Shown in pieces: positions 1 through 12,203 of a stretch of DNA of 64,000 nt (its first letter is position 1; each line of letters starts with the position of its first letter). The notes below the pieces were generated by a model. The model had not been told where the DNA came from and made no database searches. It saw only the letters and a program-made list of their open reading frames with translations. Source of the stretch: Asterochloris sp. CNOR1. Lineage: Eukaryota > Chlorophyta > Trebouxiophyceae > Trebouxiales > Trebouxiaceae. Position numbers and translations under genes: made by a program. The stretch is from contig OZ017754.1 in NCBI GenBank assembly GCA_963969365.1, positions 1,054,001 through 1,118,000 of the forward strand, read 5' to 3'.

Positions 1-152
1 AATAGAGTCCTGGCAACATCTGCTGCATGTGGCTGCTCCGGGCGCCAGGAGCCTGCACTGTCTGCATGAGCTCTCATTTTGGCCCAGCTGTCACGTCAAG
101 CAAGCACCGGCTGGCTGCTCCTCACCTTCATGTCTACTCTGATGATGGTCAG

Positions 153-3100
153 CCAATTGCAAGCCTTGCAATGCAGGGCGTGCGGGACATCATCATGCCG
201 GCTCGCAAGGCCAAATGCCCAGACGCTCACCATCTGTATGTAGTGCTGGTGAAGGCCGCTGCAGCAGCCCTGAGCCCAGCAGATGCCAGGTTTGACGCAG
301 CCTGTATGCCATGTCCTTAGCGATCTAGACACTGTGCCTGGCACACTATCTCTTGCTTGCTGACCACAATCAGGCACAATGCTCATTGCTCAGCCCTTCC
401 TGCTTGCTCACCACAGTCTGTGATGCAGGGACGTCCTGCTGAAAGAGGTGCCTGCAGCGGGCGTGGACCTCAGGATTGTACACTGGGCGGCACTGGCAGA
501 CATGCACGCTGCCCGCACGCCTGCCACCCTGTTTGTGCGTAGTTGCTGTTGGCTCCTCTGTGGAGTCATTTAGCAGTGCAGTTGTTGCCTCTTGAGTACT
601 GATGTACAGCTGATCATGGGTAGCTGTTCTCATGTGTGCATTGTTCCTGAGTTCAGTTTGACTCTGCAAGAAAACTGCATTGTCTCAACCTTTGGAGAGG
701 CTACACCGCCACTAACCTCATGGACTCTGCCTTCCTTGCTGTCAGACAACGCTGGAGCTCATGCAGCAGGCTGGCTTCAAGCTAAGGGAAGATTTCAGGA
801 CTGAGATCATCATGCGCTGCTATCTTATGGCGCAACAGCCCAAAATGGTGCTGGCAACCCTCCAGGACCTCGTTGACAATGGTGGGCAGGTAAGCAGCAG
901 GGTGCCTCAAGACGCTGAGCATTGCCACTAGCAGGTGGGCTTGATGGGTGGCGGAGCAAACAGGCTGCCTTGTGCACTGCCCAGCCTGTGCATGCCAACC
1001 TGCTGCTGTGACGGAACAACCAGGCCAGCTCAGCTGCGCTGCCAGGCTGTGTACACCCAACTCCTGCAGCCAGCCTTCCTCCTGTTGCCTCCTGCCCTCG
1101 CCATCACAGCTTTGGCACTGCCGGGCATGTGCAGGGCATGCATATGCATTTGTGGTGCTGACAGCCTGGACTCCACATGCCCCTCATTGACGCAGGCTTT
1201 GCTTTCTGGTGATGAGTCCACCGCGCTGTTGGAGCTGCAGGGAGCCATCAAGGGCGTGTTCACCTGGACGCGTGCCTTGCATGGGCTTGGCCTTTCTGCC
1301 AGTCTCTGAGCTGCTGTTTTTAATGCATCTTTTCTTTATAGGCATGCCGAGCCTGGGCAGCTCCCAAGCTCTTGTCTGCACCTGCAGGCAAACTCGTATC
1401 AAATCAGTCTCGCAGCCGCTGCCTGTGCTAAGGCCGGGCAGCCGGAGGCCGTGCGCGCCCTGATGATGCAGCTAGCTAAAGTTGCGCATCCGATCAGCCA
1501 CAGCAAACTGCTGTGGAGCGCACTGGTGTCTGCCCACATATCGGCAGGGCAAGTCTCCCAGTGAGTCAATGTATTCACAGATCAGGAGTGTGTTGGCTGA
1601 TGCCTCTGGCAGCGTTTCATGTGCATCTAGGCTGTGCTTTCAACGTGCGCCGCTGCCAGGCCTTTGAAGTGCTTTGCTGGATTTTGAGGCTGCATGCCTG
1701 CCAGGTCTCCCCAGGGTTGTCTGGTTTTGTGGGTGACGTGGGTGACTTTGTGCACTCAAGTGTCACGGCCTGTCAAGCCCTGAGTAAATGTGCTGCAGTT
1801 TAGTTCTACAGGGTGCAGTCCATGTATATAAAGCTGGGAGGCATGCAAATGCCTCATTGCGCATCGTGCCCTCATGCTGGTCCCTTTGCCCAGGCTCCTG
1901 CCTAATGAGTCTAGCCGCCAAGCCTGCCCAGATGGTGAAGGGCAACTGACTCAGATCTAGGCTGTTGCTTGCAGGTCAACACTGAGAGCTCTCACATGAG
2001 AGGTCCTCTTTCTGTACAGGGCGCTGGCTGTCAGGGAAGAGATGGAAGGCACCCCGCACAAGTTCACTCAGATCGAGTACAACAAGGTCATGACGGCCTT
2101 TGTTCGCCAGGGCGACCATGCCGGCGTGTGCCGCGTGTGGGCGGCCATGCAGCAGGAGCCCTGGGTTCTGCGGCGGCGCGACTACGGCGTGCTGGTGGAG
2201 AGCTGCTGTAGGCAGGGAGACATCGAGGGCGCGGAGGTGGGGTCAGCTGTCTTGGGACTGAGGGGCCTGTCTCTGCAGGACATCAGGGCAGGTAGGGAGG
2301 GAGCAGCTGCAGACAGGAGACTCACTTGGGAAGTGTCTACTGTGCAAGTCTGGAACCACGCATGCTCTGAGGCTCACTGTGCCAGTGGTTTGAATTGTTC
2401 AAGGCTGGATGCACCAGAATTGGGCAGCAAGGCTGCTCTTCAGGTGTCGCAGTGCCCAGTATAGGCTGCCCCCAGTGAGCAACTGCTTCCCTGTACTCTG
2501 CAGCAGCCAGCAGAACTAGCAACAGCGGCGGTGCTGCTGAGGCTGTGCATTCTGATCAGACGGCGACGGCTGGCCAACAGAAGCAGCACTGGGCTGCACA
2601 CCCCTACCCCTTGCTGGTCGTTGTGCTTGGACAGAGCAGCCCCAGCATGCTGCTTGTGCAGGCAGATGCTCACGACACCTGGTAGCCACCTCGAGTTTGG
2701 CTGGCTTGAATCAAGTCAGTGCTGAGACAGGCTGTTGCAGGCTGGCAGTTAGCTGATGATGGCAGAATGCAGCAGCAAGGCCTCACCTCTGGCCTCGAGC
2801 AGCAATGCTGGCCGTCGGCGCTGCTGGGGCTAAGCAGCATCTGTGCTGGTGCAGGCTGTCATCAAGCAGATGCATGATGCGGGCCTGGACACAGACTTTG
2901 TGGTGGAGCTGCACATGCTAGAAGCCATCATGCAACGCTGGGCCAGGCAGGGGCGTCCCGAGGGCGCAGAGGCCCTCAATGCAGCACAAACGCACCTGGC
3001 AGCCGCCCTCAAGTCCCCAAGTGTCCCCCGCAAGTGTGCCCTGCACGAACAGAGGTGTGAGTGTGGAAGGATATGGCATGCTGAGCAGGGGCGGCCCTGC

Positions 3101-3644
3101 TATGAGCCTCTGGCCCTCCCGCATTGTGGGACCAGCTGCCTGTGAAGTTGCATCCAAGGACACTATGAACCTTTTGACCTGTTTGTGTGCAGGCTGGCAG
3201 GCAGACTCTGTACAGTGGTAGACCTACATGGCTTTGCTTGCTGGAGCTCCCAGTTATTCATCCTGCTCTGCTTTCAAAAGCTCATGGAGGAATGGCGCGA
3301 GACACGCCAAGCCCCCTCCCTTGTGGTGAGAGACTCTGCGATCTAGTGCTGCCCTTTGTGCAGGCGCCTGTCACCAGCCATCACTGAGCCCTCCTATTCC
3401 CGCACAGATTGCTTTTGGGGCAGGGACCCATAGAAAACCATCTGGCGGGTCTCTGCGCCGTGTCGTGGCTCCATTCTTGAGTCAGTTTGTGCACCACACA
3501 CCTTACCTGTATTATGAGGGGGCCGTGTTGATCAGCCAGAGTAGCATGCAGAAGCTGTTTTGCAGCTTCACAGACCAGGACTTCAGCTTTGATCCCCAGA
3601 CATTCACCCTTTTTTTGCAGCAGGACCATCCTGCCCGCAGCTGA
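153..3644 (+). CDS. PPR-SMR protein (pentatricopeptide repeats plus C-terminal Smr domain), 5' truncated
   Basis: Likely organellar RNA-binding protein; PPR-SMR proteins act in plastid or mitochondrial gene expression. Phase-consistent exons: about 153-289, 429-534, 746-889, 1196-1255, 1388-1560, 2020-2236, 2855-3054, 3193-3325, 3408-3644. The early and middle exons encode helical pairs typical of PPRs, such as TTLELMQQAGFKL, YNKVMTAFVRQGDHAG and AVIKQMHDAGLDTDF. The last two exons encode an Smr domain: VDLHGFACWSSQL matches the conserved LDxHG start, followed by PSLVIAFGAGTHRKPSGGSL, where plant PPR-SMR proteins have the TGxG-type loop; here it reads FGAG, so the Thr is missing. The stop at 3642-3644 follows an in-phase acceptor. 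The start lies left of the window. Donors and acceptors are canonical. Other alternatives for the exact edges of the 1196-1255 exon exist. The family assignment is firm; the RNA target cannot be told. Confidence 0.85.
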
Positions 3645-5536
3645 GCACATTCATTTCAGTATCTTGTTCATGCATTTCATTGTTCTCTCTGCCTGCCCTG
3701 TATATCATCCCAGGTCTGCACATGCATTTCATTGTTCTCCCTACCCTGGCCATGGCCTGTACATGTATATGGTTGCACTTTTGCAGCTGTTGCCGGGCAT
3801 CATCAGATCACCTGCATACAGTTCATGCAGTCAAACAGGTGTCAGATCACCCACTGTCAATAGGACAACAGTGCCTGCATGAGCTGACATGAGGAGGCTG
3901 ATGACAGCGCCTGGTCCATCGAATGCCTATCCTCGAAACTGCCCATGATGTCATTGACATTGCTGTGACCCTGATAAGCACCTGAATGCTGGCAAGGAGT
4001 CAACAACCAGCATTTGATATAGCCCTAGCCATCAGCACACCCTTGCAGCAGGCTGGCCTCTTGCTCTTCGCACAGTTTGCAGCAGCATTTATGTCAACTT
4101 GGATATCCTCTAAAGCTGCTGGACATGTACGCAGCAGACTGCCATCGGCCTAGGTACCATGCGCATGCACTTAACACTGCAGCTCAGAAGCAAGAAAAGG
4201 ATCCCAGGTGCGTGGCAGTGCAAGTCAAGCATAGCAGCTGATGGCTGGAAGGCAGCCCTGCCAGTTGGCACTTCATCCTAAGGCATTGCCCAAATTGTGG
4301 CCTGGTCGTTTGGCTGCAGAGCTCATGATGTGCACGCCTTTGATGGAAGACGTGATGTGGAGCTGGAATCTGTCCTCTCAGCTTCTAGCTCCACCGAGCC
4401 TGGCGTCGACCAGCCACAGGAGCTTGCACAGGCACTGGCAGGCATGACCATAGGTCAGCATGGCCTCACTTGCCAGGCTGCATGGCAGAAGTGCTGCAAT
4501 CGGTAGACCCTCATCTCAGCTTAAAGAGCTGTGCTGCTGGGCCTCACCCAGCTGTTGAGTGTGAGGCGTGATTGTCTCCTTGCCTATGGCGCAGAGCAGC
4601 TCGCCAGAATACTCTGCACAACTGCACAGCAGGCTCACAGCATCCACAGGTTCACTGCCACACAGCAGCTGACACTGTAGCATTTCAGTGCACCACACAG
4701 CACCCTCAGGTCCCCCATTCCTCACAGCAGCCGTGACTGTGCCATCGCAGGGCAGGTGAGCACAGGTTTCAGCTGCTGGAGTGCGGCGCCTGGCCATCAG
4801 GCTGGTGGACCATGGCAGCGTGCCATGGCCCTGCCGGCGGCCTCGCCCACCGCCCTGCAGCAGCCTCTGTTGTGCTCACAGCCCCGCAGGCAGCGAGTGC
4901 GCGCCCAGCAGCTCTTGCTGCGCCCAGCTCAGAAGCTGCTGCACCCTGTGCGCCGCCTGTGGCAGGCTGCCGCCCAGACTGTCGGCCGTGAAGCCTGGAA
5001 GGGCCTGTATTGCAGCAATGGGCTCAACACACAGCACCTGCATGAGTGTAATGGCAGCATGCAGCGAATGTCTTGTGTAGCTCACAGCTCTTTCACCATT
5101 GTCTCATGCTCATGTAGGCCCTACCATGACGCTCCAAATGAGTGTCCAGTATCTTTCTTCAGAAGTTTCGATGGGCACAAGCACCAAGACAAATTATGAG
5201 CAAGCCTCTGATGCAAGCGTCCCCGCTGTATTGCAGGGTGTTACTTAGCTTACTTCAGTTCATCATGCCCCACACGCTAACCCCGCTCTTTTGAGGACCT
5301 TGCCGCCTGGGCAATTTGGCTTAAGAGCTGTTACTGGATTGTGGAGGACCTTGGTGCACTTTGGCAATCTTCCGGCATCTGTCGTCAATTCTACGAATCT
5401 ATCAGGGCCTGGGTGCCCTATCGGAGCATTCTGCACCCTGTGGCCTCAAACCAAGCATCCGTGACCTAGCTTTGGCAGCTGCAAAAGGCAGCCCCTGCAG
5501 TGCAGCCCCCGACCAAGCAGCTGCCTCTGGGGCACC
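3645..5536. other. Unresolved gap between PPR-SMR and NHX genes; candidate exons on both strands
   Basis: Three stretches look coding but cannot be joined. On plus, about 4316-4452 begins after a CTGCAG acceptor and reads AHDVHAFDGRRDVELESV then a Ser/Gln-rich tail, ending at a GT. On minus, 5037-4876 begins after a TGCAG acceptor, reads VLCVEPIAAIQALPGF and ends QQELLGAHSLPAGL followed by a stop. The same DNA is also open on plus (about 4890-5199, RVRAQQLLLRPAQKLL). On minus, 4797-4516 is open and ends GEAQQHSSLS. I could not choose between a small plus gene and a minus gene divergent from NHX. No family was recognised. Confidence 0.25.
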
Positions 5537-8500
5537 ATGGCAATTGATGATGGAGTGTATCCGCCCACACCCCCTCCTGTAACACAGCATACCACATCTT
5601 CATCACATTCCAACAACCCAGGTGGCTGCATCCCTGGCTCTACATGGCTAGCAACGCTTCAAGCTCTGCTTCTGCCCAAGGCTGAGTCAGGCATGCTATG
5701 TGCAGGTGTAATTGTCTTTCTGCTGCTGCTATGGGCCACCGTTGGGCACAAAGTGGCTTCCAGGTCAGTTCTGCCCTCTTGTGTATTGGCTGCTACCTGC
5801 AGCCTACTGGACGCCACCCTTTTCTGTGAGCTTGCAGCCTGCCAGCCTGAAGCTTGAAACAGCGGCCTGTGTCTGGCAGGCTTTGTACCTGCATCAAGTC
5901 AACAACCCGCAGGAGCCCTGCTGCAGGCAAAATTACTTTGGCGAGGGCAGCATGGCCTGCATCATGGGCCTGATGATGGGCACCATCCTCCTGGCCTCCC
6001 AGGAGCTTCTTGGGAAGGCCACCCTACACTCCATGCTCACCTTCAACCCCGGCAACTTCTTCACGTGAGGCAGCTTGCATGGCAGGATCACTGCATTTTG
6101 GCAGATGCTGACAGCAGCAGTCGACACCACAGGCATGCAGCTGCACAAGCACAGCCAGCTCTCGGCAGCCCATCCAGCTGTGCCCACCACAACCTCCTGG
6201 GGATGAGATGGAGTGCTGTCTGAGTTCAGACAGCCTCGTGACTGCCTGCCACCCTGCAGTTGCTGAGTCCAGCTAATACTCTGCAGCCAGCGACCTGCAG
6301 CCAACCCCCTGCGCTGTCTCCCTGCAGGTACTTCCTCCCCCCCATCATTTTCTTCGCGGGGCTCTCTGTCCGCAAAAAGTCCTTCTTTCGCAACTTCATC
6401 ACAATTGCATCCTATGGCATTGTGGGCACCTACATCTCCTTTGCCATCATCGTCTGCTGCCTGCTCATCTTCAAGACCACAGTTGGCTTCCTGACCACCA
6501 GGGTGAGCCTTTCCTGGGTTGGCGCACGGCTCTTGTGGTACAACATCACCATGTGATGTGGGTGTGCTCTGGTGCCCTGGGTGGACTCATGGTGAGGTCC
6601 CTGCCTTGCACTAGGATGAGCCTGGCATGCAACTGGGCCCAAGGCATGACCACTGTTCGGCCACTCTTGGTGGTGGTGAGCCTGCTCTGCAACTGGCGCC
6701 CAGGGTGAACCCTGCTCTGGGCCTGGCCTAGGCTTGGTGAGTTTTCATAGCCCATATCTTGCACAAGACGGAGCCTTCTTGAGAACCAGTACCCAGGTTC
6801 AACATTTGATTGCAGGCTCTGGTATCATGAAAATGCTCGTGCAGTGTCCCTGCTGCCCAAGGGCCATACACTATTGGCCCTGCAGCCAAGCAGCGACCAA
6901 CGTGCAACCCACTGTGGAAGCCAGTCCCACCACGGGCTCCTATTTGCGCATGCACTTGCCTGTCCATGAGCCTGAGCAATGTACACCCTTTAAAGTTGAA
7001 AGAGCACATGATGCCAGCAACCCCTTGGGGAAGGCATTTTGCTTGGAGTGTAGCAGGGACCTTCACTTGAGGTGCAGGCAAACGAACTCATGTAGCAACA
7101 ACCTGCCGACAACTAGCAAGCGCCAGTTGGCAGCTCTGACCAACTGCCCTGCTGCAGGACATCCTGGCCATGGGGGCCATCTTTGCCACCACAGACTCGG
7201 TTGCAGTGCTGCAAGTGCTGAACCAGGACCGCTGCCCAATCCTCTTCAGCCTGGTCTTTGGGGAGGGAGTCATCAATGACGCTGTGGGCGTAGCGCTGCT
7301 GAGAGCCATCCAGGTATCAACATGGGGACACCCTGCAAATGAGCGCTGAGAGTGATTTATGTGCTCGAAGTGATGTGCTTATGACTCTGGTCAGGGCCGC
7401 CCAGAGCATATGTTTCTCCCACAGTTGGCAGTCTATGCTTCATGCTGCGGACAGGTGGGAGTGAGCAGGTCACAAACGCGCCTGTGCCAGGTCATTTTGC
7501 GACCCTCAGCGGTGGTTAGCACAGTGATTTCCGCCGCAAGGCAACGTGTTCCTTGGCTGGAAAGCCAGAGAGAGCATGCCAAGCAGGAGGCTGGCAGCTT
7601 CAGGTTCAAGCAACCAGCCTGCCTGATTATCTCAAAAGGGTGGCTGTCTTTGTCTGCCATGTTAGTCAGGCACTTCACCTCTTCAGATGCCGACCTATCC
7701 CCCTGCTGCCAATGCAGGAGCTGGGTGTGGTGCCTGACATCACAGCAGCCACCTTCATTCTGATCATACTCAACTTTGTGTACCTCTTCATTGCCAGCGG
7801 CATGCTGGGCCTGGTGTTTGGGCTGGCTACAGCCCTGCTGCTGAAGGCCTCTCCTTCGAATCACGTGCATCAGGTGGGCTTTGTCGAAACACCTCGGCAG
7901 CAGCACAAGTCTTCTGAAGCAGCTGCTATTCACCTGTTATGACACTTCATGGCCCTGCAACTCCACAAGTGGGCATGCCTGGGCAGCCTGCATCTGCAGT
8001 CACAGTGCGCCGTCCACCTCAGTACTGAAACCTAGCCGTGAAAGCAGCAGTCTCTTTGGGTGGCTTAGTCAAGCAGCAACCCTGCATGTGGCTCGTCAGC
8101 CTCCAAATGCTCAGACAGGACTGCTGCTGTCACCACATTGCTTCTTCAATCCTGGCAGGAATTCCTTGCTTGCTGCAAGAGTCTGCCAGCTGCCTGACCT
8201 CCCCCCTGCCTTACAGGCTGTCAGCATGGTCATCATGCTGGCCTACCTGTCCTACCTTGTGGCCGAGCATTTTGGTTGCAGCGGCATCGTGGCCATCTTC
8301 TCCTGCGCAGTTGTCATGTCGCACTATGCAATGTACAACATCCCCCGCGCCACCCGGCGGGCCACCCGCCACACGGCCGAGGTGTTCAGCTACCTGTGCG
8401 AGGGCGCCATCTTCCTGTATGTAGGGCTGGACACCATTGACCCTGTCACGTGGGAGGTGGGTGTCTTGTACTGGCTTTTGGTGGTGTGTGCTCAGCCGTT

Positions 8501-11500
8501 GGCCTAGTGTCATGAGCTGTCAGTCCTGGCTTCTAGGACTGGACACCATCTACACCGGGGGATGGGGATCCTGTCATGTCTGTCTTCCAGCTGGCCGCTG
8601 CTGACTCTGTGAGTGCAGCCACAACCAACTTGTTACGCAGGAAGGGCAGTGACAACGGTGCCCAGGCCCTCATCCAGTCGGATGGCATCCTGACCACAAG
8701 TATGTGGGCCTGGGCACCGTTGATCGCCACCTGAAGCAGTTGTCAGCAGGTGTTGGCGCATCCTGTCTATGCTTTCTGCAGCTTTGGCACCGGGCCTGAG
8801 GCCTCCCAGGGTGCCGTCATCAGATCTCACACTGCCTCGCCACGGTTGCCCGCTTCCACATGGGAGGTGCTCAGATGCTTGGGTCATGCTGACTTCTACT
8901 GTTGCAATGCTGCAGGTCTAGGTGCCCTCTTGCACAGCTGGTAGATAGGTTGCATCCAGTGCTGCATCTGCCAAGACTTGCAGTCCTCCAAACCCAGAAC
9001 CGGCCATCCCTGCCGCCTGCAGAACAGCGAAAGCACCAGGATCTCTTTCAGCTTAGCAGCCATGGTCATTGTGGTGTGCCTGGGGGCGCGTGCCACCTTC
9101 ACATTTGCGCTGGCTCGGCTGCACAACAGGTGGCGCCCAGAGACAGTCAGCTGGAAGGAGCAGGTCATCATCTGGTGGGCACCATTGCTAGACTTCTGCT
9201 GCTGGTGCACAGCCCTACCCCCTTTCACTGCAGATGTGCCATTGAGCTCTCATGTGGCGCAGCCTGCCACAGCCGCCCCTGGAGCTGCCCGGTGAATGAC
9301 GCCCTGCATACCACCACTGCAATCACCCTGCAGCAGGCGGCGCCAGAGTCTTCTGCCTGGTGGCATCACCATGTGCACTGCAGGTGGTTGGCAAGCACCT
9401 GGGGCTCAATGTCTGCAGTGTTGGTGTACACCAGCAAGCATTGCTGCCTGACAGCTTGAGTGGCTCTATTTTGTGCACGTGATTGTAAAAGCCCTTTCCA
9501 TGCAGGGTCAGCAGGCACGTCCTTGACCAGCGCCCTTAGGGTGCTGCAAGCTGCAGCAGCAACTGCCTGCAAGACAGCAAGCAGGTGCTCGCATTCGGCA
9601 GGCAGTACCGTACCCCATGGCCACTGCAGGTGGTCTGGCAGCATGAGGGGCTCCGTGTCTGTTGCGTTGGTCTACCATTTCTTTGAGGATCCCGAGAGCG
9701 ATCCCCACGTGGCCAGCATCATCGCCATGACCATCATTGTGGTGGTGACCTCCACCATCCTGTTTGGAGCTGCCACCAAGCCACTGCTGGACCTCATGCT
9801 GGGCAAAAGTGAGCCAGGGTGCCCTTCAGGACTGCCGCCCCCATGGTCAGCACTGCTCATCAATGAGCCTAGGCTGGGGCGGATGCTGATTTCCAGTGCC
9901 AGACCAATTGTCATTGTGTGGGAGCTGCCACCCAGTCGCTGCTGAGTCTCATGCCGTACCGGCATGAGCAGAGCTGCAGAGGGTGTCATTTCGGAAGCCA
10001 CTCACAAGAGGTGCAGCTTCAAGAGCACAGCTGCCGGGCTCACCTTATACTGGCCACAGCTACGAACGAACCTCTGCATGCAGTGCCAGCAGCGCCTGAG
10101 CATGGAGCGCTGCCGCACCACCAGCCGCCCCCTGCAGACAGCAGCATGGAGCTGCAGCCCCTGCCCCACGAGGTCGACGGCTTTGGCCCCTCCAGCTTTG
10201 CAGCTGGCAGGCGCGACGATCGTGCCAGCCCAAAGATCGCTGCCCAGGGGTCCAGTGCAGCAGCCCTGGGGGGCTTGCTGCCCACCAACAGCAAGATCCC
10301 GCTCAGCAAGCAGACCAGCCTGACCCAGGGACGTAGTGCTGGGCAGGGGCAGCAATATGGGAGGTCAACTCTGGAGGTACACACAGACGACGAGGCTATC
10401 CAGTTTGCAGACGAGGATGAGGCCGATGAGGACACTGGCCTGATCAGCAGGACGCCACGGCCTCAGGTGACGCCTATACATGGCTGCCGCTGCGGGCAGA
10501 TGCTGCTTGATCGCATGTGGCAGCATGGCTGCTGCTCAGTGGGACACAGCAACAGCACGTGACGCCTGGGCATGGCAAGTGGATGCTGCCCGCCCGCATC
10601 TTGCTTGATCATGGGCAGGACACATAGCCTGAACAGTACCCATTGCCTGGATGACCTGCTGAGTACCATCTATGCCTGCAGCTCGCAGCAGGTGGTAACC
10701 TGCAGTGCGTTTTGCTGGAATTTTGCTGGGCTGTTGCAGGACTTCCTGAGCAGTATGCACTATGCCAGGTCTGCATTGTGATTGCTCCTGTCTGGCAACA
10801 ATGCTGCCTGCACATCTTGCGGGGGCCGCCCTGAGGGGCTGTGGTGTTTTGTGTCGTGGAGTCCAGGTCATTATTGCCTTTGTTGGTGACACCAGCCTGA
10901 CTGGACCGCTGCAGGACTTCCTGAGCAGGATGCTGAGCGTGGGCCGGTATGCAAAGGCGCCTGGCAGCAGCTGGGATGCAGGCAAGGAGCCCCCCCACCC
11001 CTCAGGATACCCGCCTGCCATCAGGACGGGCTACCCTGCGCATCCCTCAGGTGCCGTACTGGCTGCCAGGCTGCCTGCAGGTGCCTGCTGCATACAGCGC
11101 TGCATGCCAGAACGCCTCTGCCAGCTGTGCACCCCTCAGGTGCAGCGCTGGCATTCACCCTGGGTGGGGGTGTCATGCGCAGCTAGGCTGAGTGCTGTGC
11201 TGCCCTTTGCAACGTGCTGCGTTGGGCTTGACCAGGAGGGGCACAACACTGGAGCATAGCTTCCAGGGACTTGCAGCCTGCCTGCAGCATAGCAGCAAAG
11301 CAAGCGCTGCCTGTTCTTTGCCGCCTCAGCAACACTGCCATGCGGCATGAAACCTCCCACACTTGCACTCAGCTTGCTTGCAGAAGGCATTGACCCGGCT
11401 TCACAAGGCACACTTTCCAGGCCCCAGCACATGGACTGCTGGTTGCACCGGGCAATGAGGGGCGCTTGTGTTGCCTGTTGTGCCGCCTATGATGCAGCCA

Positions 11501-12203
11501 GAGGGACCCCTTCATGTGGCACGCACACACTTTCCGCACTTACTGAGCCTGCTTGCGGCAGGCACTGACCTGGGTCCACATTCCACCCTGGTGGTAGTGG
11601 GTTGTGCCTGCTGTGCTGCCTTTGTTGCAGCCAGAGGTCCTGCTTGCTCAATGTGGCACGAGCACATCCCCCACACAGCCTCAGCCTGCTTGCAGCAGGC
11701 ACTGACCTCGCTCCTCCAGGCACTCAGCTTGGGCCCCAGTACGCCCAACGCAGCCCCAGAGGGACAGAGGAGGTGGAGGAGCCTGACATCGTGGACACCC
11801 CCATGCACCGGCGGATGCACATGTGGTGGAGCGCTTTTGACACCAAGTATATGCAGCCTGTTTTTGGTGGTGAGTGGCTCAGTAGCTGCCTGCCAGCCAG
11901 GGAAGCGCCGCATGCGGCTGCATGGTCTCAGAAGCATGGCAAAATGTAACCATGGGCTGCCTGGAATCCACTGCATGTGGCTGCATGCTCCTGGCAGCTT
12001 GGCCAGGTCATGTGTGTCGCGGCTGCTTCTGTGGTAGAGTGCTTGGACCCAGATTGCAACACCGACACTTAATGGCAGTAAGTGCCGGGGGTGGCTTCTG
12101 CATTGACTTCTATGTGCCAGGTTCCTGTCCACCCTATTGCTGCCTCTTCGGATGTGCAGAGCCTGCAACCTGCTCAGAAACGTCCTGTGCCAAGGGTTGC
12201 TAA
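5537..12203 (+). CDS. CPA1/NHX-type Na+(K+)/H+ exchanger
   Basis: Electroneutral cation/proton antiporter of the NHX/NHE family, expected in endosomal, vacuolar or plasma membrane. Thirteen phase-consistent exons give 651 aa: 5537-5621, 5706-5763, 5927-6064, 6328-6502, 7158-7313, 7718-7873, 8217-8456, 9023-9174, 9630-9808, 10084-10466, 10867-10946, 11760-11869, 12160-12203. Residues 29-47 form a first hydrophobic helix. FLPPIIFFAG (about 95) is the amiloride-site region. ATTDSVAVLQV and FGEGVINDAVG (about 162-196) carry the Asn-Asp pair of electroneutral CPA1 members. SMRGSVSVALVY (exon 9) is the conserved Arg segment. The cytosolic tail (about 447-651) is Ser/Gln/acid-rich, with WWSAFDTKYMQPVFG matching the NHX C-terminal signature. 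The start Met at 5537 is the first in frame. Exons 11 and 13 are the least certain: an alternative last acceptor near 12238 would end the protein in SMWP. The introns hold several decayed exon copies. Confidence 0.9.
8532..8740 (+). repeat. Two decayed copies of the 3' edge of NHX exon 7
   Basis: The end of exon 7 (about 8418-8456) encodes YVGLDTIDPVTWE. Downstream in the intron, about 8532-8560 repeats the GGACTGGACACCAT core, and about 8700-8735 reads YVGLGTVDRHLK in the same register. Both follow the real donor. They are open only over short stretches and have no clear coding role. Confidence 0.7.
9384..9433 (+). repeat. Duplicate of the start of NHX exon 9 (ghost or alternative exon)
   Basis: It is preceded by a CACTGCAG acceptor like that of exon 9 (9630). 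Joined in the same phase to exon 8 it reads WLASTWGSMSAVLVY, against WSGSMRGSVSVALVY in the real exon: same length, no gaps, 8 of 15 residues identical. After the Tyr the two diverge, and this copy reaches a stop about ten codons later without an obvious donor. The conserved Arg is a Trp here, so a product using it would probably not transport. Confidence 0.75.
10731..10770 (+). repeat. Decayed copy of NHX exon 11
   Basis: About 10731-10770 repeats the 3' half of exon 11 (10867-10946), including CTGCAGGACTTCCTGAGCAG with one or two changes, and a GT at the equivalent donor position. It lies about 180 bp upstream of the exon. Confidence 0.65.
11345..11760 (+). repeat. Tandem repeat of about 140-160 bp, roughly 2.7 copies, before NHX exon 12
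   Basis: Each unit contains a CTTGC(A/G)GCAGGCA(C/T)TGACC-like block, a GTTGTGCC-rich block, a CAGCCAGAGG-like block and a GTGGCACG block. The last partial unit runs into the real acceptor of exon 12 at 11760, whose CAGCCCCAGAGGGACA resembles the CAGCCAGAGGG of the earlier units. The copies differ by many substitutions, so the array is not recent. Confidence 0.7.

Noticed and set aside
9672-10435. Long minus-strand frames opposite NHX exons 9 and 10
   Set aside because: Shadows: the plus frame has the family motifs and correct splice phases.
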